This document shows positions 12,901-22,633 of a DNA stretch of 64,000 bases, in pieces. This DNA is from Dipylidium caninum. Taxonomy: Eukaryota > Platyhelminthes > Cestoda > Cyclophyllidea > Dipylidiidae. The stretch spans positions 124,001 to 188,000 of the forward strand of contig QEYB01000377.1 in NCBI GenBank assembly GCA_017562135.1, written 5' to 3'. Made by a program: the position numbers and the translations under genes. Below the pieces are notes generated by a model. That model was not told where the DNA came from and searched no databases. It saw only the letters and a program-made list of their open reading frames with translations. Every line of letters starts with the position of its first letter. Within the stretch, counting starts at the first letter, position 1.

Positions 12901-15900
12901 GGCTGAAATTGTGCATACGAGAGTGCTCATCTCATAATAAAGGAGAATCGGACTGGCCATCCGACACATTACTCCGCCTCCAAGCTCAAATCACCTTCAA
13001 CAACAACGCAGTACGTCCTCGCAGTCATTCTCTACTCCAACTCGTCTCACTCGGCTCACTCGTCTCATTAGCACACCTCAACAGCCATCATTTCCAAAAA
13101 GACCTCCGACTTGAGGAAGAGCACAAAGCATCAGGACGGACAATTGCAGTTCAAGAGGCACAGGACAGGAAGACTTCAAGTACCCTTGACTAGACTCCTT
13201 TTCTACGGTCTAAGCTTTCCTCCCCACAAAATGCAGACTCATTTCAATGACATTCACACCAACGGGCATTTTGCCGCCTTCGCACATTTCAGAGACTGCA
13301 AGTGAGACTGCGCTGCCCGAGGATTGGGCATCTCACTCTCACTAACACGCAAATACTCGCATTTACGGCGAACTAAGAAGAAAGTCAGGACTTTAATTGA
13401 TGAGTTCAGCGTAAATGGCGTGTTGCAAAGGTGCACGAGATGGCAGGACGGAAGGAGGGGGGAAGCCCTCCCCACCACGCGTCTCGTATTTCCGAAATCA
13501 GCCTTCACTTACCAGAATCATCGGGGTTGGAAGGTCTATTGCCGTTATCGTTCGTAGTATTGACGTTACTGATGCTGTCGCTACCAGCTGCCAAATCCAG
13601 CATTCTTTGGTACATCTCTGCAGGAATCACAGGTTCGGGTAATTGTGCAAGAAAGCGTTTAATGATCTGCGCTAGTCGCACCAGTCGCTGCTCTGCCGGA
13701 ATTGACGAAGCCGTCTCCAAATCCGTGGGGAGACAGTCCGCATACGTCCATTCAAGGTCCTGAAGTTCCCGACCAGTTGCCGAAACTCGATACACATCCA
13801 CACAGTTCACCATCGGCAGAGACGGAGCAGATAATAAAGGGGAAGATGAGGGAAGCAAGGATAAGAACTGCTGTGGGGGCCGCAGTTTCGTTATCTCTTG
13901 TGCATTAAAGGTCGCCAACTGCTCAAAAATGCGAGTAGCGGTGGAGAGGAAGATTGGAACTTCGTCAGCATCTGTGATCTAATTTAAAGAAATGCCATTT
14001 ACTTTAAGATAATGCTTTTTCTTAAGGTCTTGCATAGATTTGCATGAAAAGAGGACATCAGAGATAAGATAACTTCTAAGCTACGAAATAACCGAGACAA
14101 ATGAAAATACCTGTTCTTCCAGCGGTACAGTGAAGTAGGTATGCCTACATATTGCTAAGGCTGTGGGGAGTGTGCTGCCACTCTGATGCAAATCAGAGTC
14201 TGGAGGAGGTGAATCCAAACCGATCAATCGCGATGGCTGCGCATCTACCAGCAATCGACCCGGACAAGGTGGGTGTGCTTCCGTGAAAACTCGGCAAATA
14301 CGGTGGAAGACACTCCCACAGACACTGCAATGGTAGCCCTGATAGACCAGGCCTAGAGTAGAGAGCAGACACTATAAATCATAATGAGGGTTTACCGACA
14401 GTGATTCTTCAACCGCAATGTACTGTGACTTCCTTTTAGCGGCTTGACTTCCGGTCAGGGGTATAGAATTCCAGCATCTGGGAATTAATAAATATTTCCC
14501 GTGCTGATTTTTACGTCCTTTAGCATAAAAAAACAGTAACTTTTCCTTTGATCCCAGCTACGAACGGATTAAAGAAGTATTCTTCGTCGTCCATAAATTC
14601 CGGCAGTCAACACAATTTTACGCTTCTTTGTGTAAGAAATGATAACGTAATTGAAAGCAAATTTGGAAATGAACTAATTGGGGGAAGTTCCGTGCATACC
14701 ACTAAATAAATTAACCCTGGGATAAAAAAGTCGCTATGAAGAACAATTTCTACTGAAACATTATTGAGTTCTGACATGCTGCTTAGTGCCGAATATAAAT
14801 GAAAAATAAGGCACTCGCCTAAGGCAATTCCTAAAGGAAAAAAACTAACTAAAACATGAACAACATTTCTTCTCTATCCCGCCCAGATGTGGTTGACTAC
14901 CGATTTCGACTCAACAGTTGGTTTTCAAGGAAGCAGGGACAAACGAGTGAGATAACGCTCCCTAATGTACTAAATATGAATTAACCTAGGCTTAAGCACC
15001 AAAAAAACAGGGAAGTATTTGGGTTTTGACAAAAAGTACACGCTCTCTGAAAAAAACTAACAAAATAATTTCGATAATCTGACGGCTAGATAATAACCCG
15101 ACCCCTTAGTAAGCTACTGACGGCCTGGGGACACACTTTTAACTCAAATTAACTCACCCAAAAGTGGGAGACCACAAACACAACACGCCAATTCACAAGT
15201 AAAGTTCTGCAGACGAAGATTAACGTGTGGGGTGGGGGAAGAGACTTGAGAAGCGATAAACGTCCTATCCGATGGCGAGGGTAATTCTCCCACTAGGGTC
15301 TGAAATCAGTAATGTTGTTAAAATCATCCTTACTCAAATTCCCTCTGTAGTAATGTACCCACCATGATAGCTCGTTTCAGGGTGCATCTGGCAAAGGAGT
15401 CATTGATGTCATTTAATGGACTTAACGGCTTCAAAAGTCCCGGCAGAGCCTCTCCGTTGATGCTGTAGGAGAAGAAGAGGGCGGTGTAGCGTGAGAGACC
15501 CACTACAACTAGCCACTGGAGTACCTGCTCCACGGACCAATTGGCTAGCGGCTGGAGATCGAAAAGAAATCAACTACCCGACCTGACAAAATAATTGGTT
15601 TCGGTTTGGGAAAAACAGTACAGGAAAATACAGTAGATTACTAAAACTAATGGTACCTGCCTATGATAAGTGTTTCAGTGTTATAAAAACTACACAAAAG
15701 AAGATGCCTTGCTAAAACGCGTACACGCTCTTTTCCCTTTAATTTATGAAAATTCATTACAATAGACCACGTCTCAAATCAACTCTTGTTCGAGGTATGG
15801 CGAAGAGTGCCTATATTTTGGCAACTAGACAAGTTTAATTAAAACACAAATGTGGATCCCTCAATTAATATTCAAAGTATCGAAGCAAGCAATATGGTAT

Positions 15901-16411
15901 TCTAATCACCCAAAAGAAATGACGTCTGGTAAAATCAACCACGCCATTTGCAATAGATAACTGTACTGAGAGATCAGGAAAAATAAAAACCATTTATCAA
16001 CTGAAATGCATAAATCTGGCAATTAAATACAGCATCCATCCAAAATTAATCGAAAAATATTCTTCTCAAAATTGGGACGAAAATTTATCACCACAATAGA
16101 TTAAATCTAAGACAGGGAAAGTTGTCTAACCTGATCGGATAGAGCTACACCAGCAGAAGCTTCAGCATCAGTGCCAATGCTCTCGCTAACCCCGGAAGAC
16201 ACGGCAACGGCAGCGGAAGATACTGACCCATGACACCGCCCTGCTTTGGTAACACAGGAGGCGTGGAAAAGGCTTCCACATGTGATGCACTGTCTCGCCG
16301 TACATCGTGGAGTCACGATGTAGTCATCACAGGTTAAACACAATCGTGGATACACGACCGACACACGGACCAAATTATGTACAGGCCCCAAACTCATTCC
16401 TACTTCATAAT
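3927..16411 (-). CDS. PI3K class IA regulatory subunit (p85-like) with C1-SAM-C1-RhoGAP-SH2-iSH2-SH2 order
   Basis: This protein should bind phosphotyrosine motifs on receptors or adaptors and hold a p110 catalytic subunit through its coiled coil. Exons on the minus strand are 16411-16131 (ATG at 16397), 15551-15334, 15264-15158, 14352-14111, 13978-13513, 12230-11838, 11456-11165, 7819-7528, 7081-6933, 6172-5705 and 4185-3927. All phases close, giving ~1,050 residues against 724 for human p85-alpha. Domains: C1 at 7-50 with the full zinc pattern (H-x12-C-x2-C-x13-C-x2-C-x4-H-x2-C); SAM ~93-155 ([10 protein letters not shown]); second C1 ~178-222 ([19 protein letters not shown]); RhoGAP ~275-550 keeping an arginine in VDVYRVS; nSH2 ~622-725 ([17 protein letters not shown]); helical iSH2 ~740-910; cSH2 ~929-1040 ([22 protein letters not shown]). 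Both SH2 domains keep the FLxR arginine. There is no SH3 domain. The N-terminal start and the donor at 11,837 are the least certain points. Confidence 0.88.
7820..11164 (-). other. Large intron of the PI3K regulatory gene
   Basis: This 3.3 kb intron splits the nSH2 domain between the conserved TLTE and the [16 protein letters not shown] part. The joined codon AG+A restores arginine. It contains arm 2 of inverted repeat R2 and a pyrimidine-rich stretch near 9,480-9,610. Many open frames occur on both strands (for example 8,628-9,158 minus), but none has a recognisable domain, so no nested gene is called. Confidence 0.75.
10172..10478 (+). repeat. Inverted repeat R2, arm 2 (inside an intron)
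   Basis: This is the reverse-complement partner of 2,331-2,622. The plus strand carries the same open reading frame as arm 1 ([20 protein letters not shown] then [19 protein letters not shown]) inside a 132-codon frame at 10,117-10,515. Similarity to arm 1 ends abruptly after GCAAGCGACCGTTT at about 10,476. The host intron splits the nSH2 domain of the minus-strand gene. Confidence 0.8.
12634..13530. repeat. Direct repeat R1, copy 2, overlapping the end of a RhoGAP exon
   Basis: This copy matches 1-875. It fills most of the minus-strand intron 13,512-12,231 and extends 18 bases into the upstream exon (13,530-13,513), where it encodes part of PNPDDSG and supplies the splice donor GTAAGT. The next exon (12,230 down) restores phase with GG, giving glycine and then ITEEN. 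The overlap falls in a non-conserved loop of the RhoGAP domain. Confidence 0.85.
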
Positions 16412-16529
16412 CTAGACGAGAATGAAAACGGTACTTAGAATGGTGGAGTCAATAAGTAAAAGATAAAAAGACGAACAAAGGTAGATTGTTTTATTCATGT
16501 CTACTTTGTCTACGAGCTAATCTAATTTA
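16411..16529 (-). promoter_or_regulatory. Short intergenic spacer with polyA signal and a 3' splice site
   Basis: Reading the minus strand, the NDUFA11-like stop codon (16,529-16,527) is followed by AATAAA at 16,495-16,490. A pyrimidine-rich run ending in CGTCTAG (AG at 16,413-16,412) follows, directly before the first PI3K regulatory exon. A 3' splice site with no coding exon before it fits a spliced-leader trans-splicing acceptor, which is known in flatworms. It could equally be the acceptor of a normal 5'UTR intron whose first exon was not recognised. Confidence 0.45.
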
Positions 16530-17187
16530 CAAAAACTTCTCAAGTTCCTCCTCCTCCTCACGCCATTTCTTGTTCATATAGCGATGGTTCAACGAAATGT
16601 AACCATTGGGTACGCAACCATAGGAACGTCCAACATTCCGATTGGTAAAGTAAGGTCTTAACATCTCGCACTGTTTGCCTAAAGCGCAAATGACTGCGAA
16701 ACAAACCACCATGTGCATCGGCTAGCCAAGGGAGCTAAAAAAGGACACAAATGACAATGAAGAAAACCCATATATTAGACCGTATTAAAGCCGAGTTATC
16801 TTACCTTTGTAACGAACAAGAAAGCCAGCAGCGGCACCACCAATTGCATGGTTCAAGGGGCTATGCTCCTTATTTAAAAGTTTTGCGCTGGCGTAGCTAG
16901 TAATGGCGTGTAGAGCACCGGCCGAAACTATCCCACAAATGAAGCCTATTCCTTAACTTACTTCCAAGAGCAAGACAGCGGACCGCCTTAACTCCGCCTA
17001 GGTACATATTATCACCATGCAGAAAAGCGGGAAAGTAGGCGAGGGCAGCGTTAAAGGAGCCTGATAATAGAAAAGTAATCATAACTGACTTACCAATTAT
17101 ATAACCCGTAAATGAGGCCATCTTTATACGGTAAAACAGGTGATCATTGTCCTTAGTGTTTGCATAATTATAGAGATAGTTCGGCAT
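16527..17187 (-). CDS. NDUFA11: NADH dehydrogenase complex I subunit NDUFA11-like (B14.7, Tim17 family)
   Basis: This is a probable accessory membrane subunit of mitochondrial complex I. Exons on the minus strand are 17187-17094, 17060-16962, 16945-16805 and about 16734-16527, joined with intact phase through exon 3. The product would be ~180 residues against 141 in human. The N-terminal MPNYLYNYANTKDND resembles the family start. The centre has the glycine/alanine-rich membrane segment HSPLNHAIGGAAAGFLVRYK typical of the family, followed by a further hydrophobic helix (MHMVVCFAVICALG) and an acidic C-terminal tail. The start at 17,187 is chosen because the upstream in-frame ATG adds only eight residues with no family match. 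Exon 3 ends in phase 1, but exon 4 is one base short near 16,719 to join in frame. The assignment rests on remembered family pattern, so it is moderate. Confidence 0.55.
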
Positions 17188-17219
17188 ACTAGTCAAAAGA
17201 GCAAAGGGCAAAAGATCAA

Positions 17220-20200
17220 GCGAACCAAACGGGCGGGCTCACAGGCACTAGGACCAATTAAATGATCAGTAGCTCTAACCTTAATTCCAGTCAAAAAAAA
17301 ATATTATTGTTAGCTTAATATTTCGTGAACATGTCCACAACTTTAATCACCCGCCAAAATGGTGCAAAAGACGTTTTAGACATCAGGCTTGCTGCAGCAA
17401 GAGGTTAGCGCTGAAATCCGTGTTTAATTTACTATAGCGTTAAGGGGCACACATTATAAAGTAAGCAACCAATAATCTCGCGTCAACAACTTCTAATGGT
17501 ATAAGACACAGGGTGGTAAGCGGGCATGCGTTACATCCTAAAGGTATAAAATGGATGAAGGTCCCACAACTACCGAAAGGTGTTAAAGTGCTGAAAGATT
17601 TAGCTGATCCTGTATTAATAATTTACGTCAAATCCAAGCAATCCCCGAGCGCAAAGGTGATCAATCATATGGTACCACGGCACTCGTTTTCTGCGAGGAT
17701 ATAATGCATAAAGGGTTTTTCCTAATGCTCTCGAAATTGTAATGTCTAAGCAGCGGCTAGGATTTTTCACTAGCTTCAAAAGACACAAAAAACGAGCCCG
17801 CCATAATCTTAAACTTACAGATTTCTCATGTTTCGTACTATTACGACATCTTCCGTTATAGTCGCTATTCCGGAATCGTATTAAGGGACGAACTGATGCA
17901 TTCACTCGATCGTGGATCCTGCGCCCTAACCGCTAGGAAAATTCTTCCGTATCACAAGGCGTTTCTCTTAACTGTCATTGTGCTCAAGGCTTTACTGGAG
18001 CTTAAACTAAAACTTGTTTCCTTTCCTTATAAAATACCATATATTAGGGACTGTCGTGCCACTAGTAAGTTGCATGAAGGATATTTTTTGCAATTTTGTA
18101 CTATTTTGCAATTACTTTTCTGACAATAAATTACTGTTTTAATAATTATTCCCTTGCCGGGCCAATCGAAATGGTCTCCCTCTCGTTACTAGTTGACCGG
18201 CCAGAAGGAAATTCACCCGTTTCATAGCATAATAACCCTCACAATTTCGCTGGCTTGACTTCTCGCCCTTGTTCCCAACTCCGTAAGCTCTGGCGTGTTT
18301 TTTCAAACAATTTTGTCGTAATTTATCCGTTGTCGAGTGTATTGAAACATTACTTTAGGGCAAATTTTGGTCGCAATGTTGATTTGCACCGGTGGACTCA
18401 CCTGCGAGTCCTTCGCCATTCTTGACGGTCAAGATAGGCACGTTGTCTTAGCGCCTGACCTTCCCACTTGGGAAGACAACCAACCTCCTCAATACCGGAA
18501 GTCCCCCAGACGACCTCATCGACTCCTCCGTCTACCTGATACCAACCCGTGTGCTGTATGTAGTCTGATTTTATCCTATGCGATTTTAAAGGTTGAACTA
18601 CAGTCAGGTCGCGGGCTTCCCCAAATCAACATCGACTTGTCGCACCCCGTCCCCCTCATCGCTTTGCATGAGAGAGACTCTGTTCCTGTGAGAGCTGCAA
18701 CATGGCGTATTCATTGGCCAAAGATATGTCGTGGCACATGCGCTTGCATCGGAGTTTCAATACATCCAAATACCTTGGATTCACCGATCGATCGTCTACT
18801 GTACTGGGATCTTGCGCAGTGCTCTTCCCATCTCGCGAACACTCCAACTCATGGTACCTCTATTTGATTTCATTTCTCCTTGTCGGGTATTCAGATACCA
18901 TCACCCAGTCTCTTTTTGTTATTAACTTCCTAATTTATTAATGATTAAATTTAATGCCTTAAGCCTGTGGTCTCCTTATTTTCTTTATTCTGTGTCGTTG
19001 ATTTAGGATTTTTTTAATCGCAATCTGATGCACTTTTTCTATTGTGATTAGATTGGGAGCTTTTGGATTTGGTTTAGTCTCAGTCTGTTTGCGGCATAAC
19101 TTGGTGTATCTGCCCTCCGCGAATGGCACATCAGACAAGTGTAACCTTTGGTAGCGGATTGAGGAAATAATAGACTCCTAAGATTTGGTCATTATATAAA
19201 ATCAATTTGTGTTTTTTTTGTCCCTATTTTTTTTATTAACGGTTGCAAAGAGAATATGCCCTCCGGTGTGTAAATCTCCTAACAAATAAAAGCGGTGTTT
19301 GATTGTAAGCTGGTGTGTTTGGCGAAAATATTGCTATTATTGTTGTGGCCTTTATCGACTTTCGTTAATTTGCGTTATCATTAAGAATAATATTTTTGAA
19401 TTATGTTGCCATATCTTATACTATCCGTGTCTTTGACTAACGTCTAAACCAGACTTGGATGTTTATCTATTTTTTGGACTAGTATTCTGAGTATTTTAAA
19501 TGGTGGAAACATGTTAACCACGGTTGCAAACTCGCACATAATTAGAGTTAACTTTCTATCACTCTACTAAGGCGACTATCAGTCCATCTTACATTAATGA
19601 AATCCCAACAATTCACGATATCTTCTGGTCTTTGTTTCGGTATCGCAAATAGCCCTTTTTTTCAATTGGACACTTTTGTCTTTAACTCAGCAATCCGTCT
19701 GTGCCACAATTACATGATGTCTGACTAATGAACTCATCCTTATTGCTTTGCGGCCTTCAACCTCAAAATAGTAGTGTTGATAAGTCTCTTATTGTACACC
19801 TCAGGCTCCTAATCATAAGTCAAGGTTAGTGAAGTTAACCAACTTCGCAATTATCACTGAATCCTTAACTGCTTTTGTTAGCGATTTTGCTAACATTTAT
19901 GTAGTAAAGTACACGTAGGGTCGTCTTTACGCCAGCTGATATCCCCCTTTGGCGCATCATTCGCTTGCCTCAACTAACGACCAATAGTTCGTTCCGAATG
20001 CTACTGGTAATTGTTAAGTAGAATTATCTCCCCTTTAGTTTTTGGCCCTCCAGACGCTGATTTCACGATGACTCTAGCAGTTCATTGGAACAGTCGCCGT
20101 CTCCTTGAAGCCAAGCTTATCTACAATTTCGCCAATCTGTCTCCCATTGCAGCATGCACTCTTAGTCGTGAGGTCTGGCTGAGCTGTCGAGACGCTCCGA

Positions 20201-22630
20201 GTCTCACAGTCTCACCCTTCATCTCTACTGCTTGGGGCTTTGCTGAAGTCGACATGCATTTTGTCGGTTTTTTGTCGCATGGTAAGCACCTACTTACTGC
20301 CACCACCTTAAGTAAACAACTCATCAATTTGATCAAAATGCTTAAGTTCTCCTCACATGTCTTTTCCCCCACATAGAGTTTTTCCCGTCAAGCTTATCAA
20401 ACCTATCCTTGCCCTTATCATCTTTCTCTTGCCAGGCGTTCTTGAGCTTAGAACACTCTGTCGGTGGCGTATTTTGCAGCAACTCATGTCCGTCATTCAA
20501 TCAGAAGGGTGTAAGTCAAGCCTCACATTTCACTTTAACCTAATTGACTCTAGTAATCGGTAGCTGCTGCCCTCAGCCCCTTGATGACACTTCATCAAAT
20601 AAAAGAAAGAAATGTGTGGCGGTACCGCTAGGAAAGGAGGGATTTTTAGACCCCTCTCCCATCCCCTTGTCTACCCCTCCATGAGGACGGATGACATAAT
20701 TTAACAACTGCCCCCTTCCACTGGTTAGACAAGGAGGGTGAAGTTTGGTCGCGTTTGGAAGAACTACTTGGGCGATTACCAGTACCCAGGACCATTAGAG
20801 ATCAACTTCGATTGTCCAAGTACGCCACATTCGGGTCCTTGAGTCTATTCTCATCCTTTTCTGTTTCCCTTAATAGTAATCTCGTTATTCTAGTTTTAGA
20901 AAGGCATGCGAAGGGGCCTATGGTGACGGGTGGTGCGTGAAAGCCTCGTAATCATCCGTCTTTTTGTACCTTTGATTACCTGAACTATCGCCCTCGTAAC
21001 ATCAACAGAAATGGCACAGGCATTTATTGATGTTATTTTCCTATTTCGTATGTGATTTTCGAGATTTAGTAGGGGTGATTTCATGGTTTGAATTGGTTCA
21101 TTTGTGTAATAAAGACGAAAAACGTGCACAGATTGTTGAAATCCGCGCTGTGGCTAATCTGGGGCACAGGTTCTAAAGGTGAAATTTTTTAAGGAAAGAT
21201 TTGCTGGAGTTTTGGGTTCATCGACGCAAGTGAAGTACGGACGTGCTATTCGTCTGCCCAGAGCATCTCATGTTTGTTTCATTTGGTTTTGTTTTCTAAG
21301 TCAATTTTGGTGAGTGGTTCCAGAGCTGGTTTCGAGTCCGTTGCGGTCACCCAGTTCCGTTTACACGGTGATAAAATATTCTTCCGTCAAGTCGGGTTAT
21401 TATGCGTGAAAAATTAACCAAATATTGTGAACAACAGGACGATTTTGGCGTGGTTGCCCATCCTCGACGGCGTGTGGTAGAATTCTACTAGAGCTATCGC
21501 GTCTTAGTATATCCGTCTTAGTTACATCGAAGTCCGGGGCGTGCACACTATCGACTCCTAAGAATTATGTAAAAGTTCAAGAATTTGTAAAGAGCGCCTG
21601 TTTGTCAGTTTAAACTTAGTCAGTCACAGGTAGGGCGCGGAGGGTACTTTGTTACACAAGAGGACTGCGTCAGCATCGAAAGAAGCACGAAATCTACCGG
21701 GGATAGGTAACTGTTAATGCCGGGTTGGGGTGAGTGCGCGTAAGATTTAGGAGTCCTGTTTTCCACCGTTAATGTGTAAAGTGTGGGAAGAAGCTCTGAG
21801 GGCAAACAATGCTATATCACATATGGGAGCTTGCAGCGAAAGTGTAAAGGGTTTATGTGTTTTCAAGAATTATATTCGTCACGGGTCGATGATCTAAAAG
21901 CATTCATTAAGGAATGGAAAAGTGTTCGATGTATAGAGGAAATATCAAAAGTATTCCCGACAAGCGTTGAGTTTATCATGCTTCTGCCTCAATATACAAA
22001 GTTGAGGGGCCGGTTTTAAGTTTCTCTGTCACGATTCTACTTAATTAAGCAAAAGACTTAGGAGGCAACAGATATTGTGTGCATAGGGAGCGGAATTCAT
22101 CGCCGATTACTAAACAAATCAGAGGTAAAATAGCAAAGTTAGACGACGTTAGCAAACATTTAAATGTCTTGGAAAACAAATTGGCGACATCGTTATACAT
22201 TATACGGTTTGCCACTGCACTTTTGTTAATAATAAGATTGTACAAACTAAATGCCCTCACTTTTACTTTAAATTCTATGTAATAAACGAATTATACCCTT
22301 AAAACACAATTTGATTAACCTGCTATAAAAATTTTTGTTTGTTCGACCTTGAATTTGTTTAGTTTTTTCACGATGCGTGGAGATCCCATCCGCGGGTTCG
22401 GATATGTACATACCTGCCCCGATCCCGCCTTACAAACAACTCGTAGAAGCTAATCATTGTAAAGTATCAATGTATAACAGGACTGCGGGCCAATTCGTTT
22501 AACTTATTTGAATATTAAGTTAGGGAAAATTTTATGATGGCTAAACATGTTCTTTTTTCTCCACCTTCTAAATGGTGGCTAACAAATGCTTAATCTGAAG
22601 CCTTCATCAACTTTAGAGCTGCAAAAATAG
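17220..22630. other. AT-rich intergenic stretch, no recognised gene
   Basis: No exon with a known domain was found in 5.4 kb. The longest open frames (18,367-18,867 plus, 166 codons; 20,011-20,376 plus, 121 codons) have no recognisable motif and no convincing flanking splice sites. The strand is T-rich from 18.1 to 20 kb. It could hold decayed mobile-element sequence, but no long terminal repeats or polymerase motifs were seen. Confidence 0.5.
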
Positions 22631-22633
22631 AAT

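Noticed and set aside
15265..15333. Apparent frame break between SAM and second C1 exon
   Set aside because: Using the acceptor ending GGATAG (AG at 15,266-15,265) instead of the stronger TTTCAG gives exact phase, so no indel is needed.
18367..18867. 166-codon plus-strand frame in AT-rich DNA
   Set aside because: No family motif, no supporting exon and overlapping frames on both strands; could be decayed mobile-element sequence but nothing shows it.
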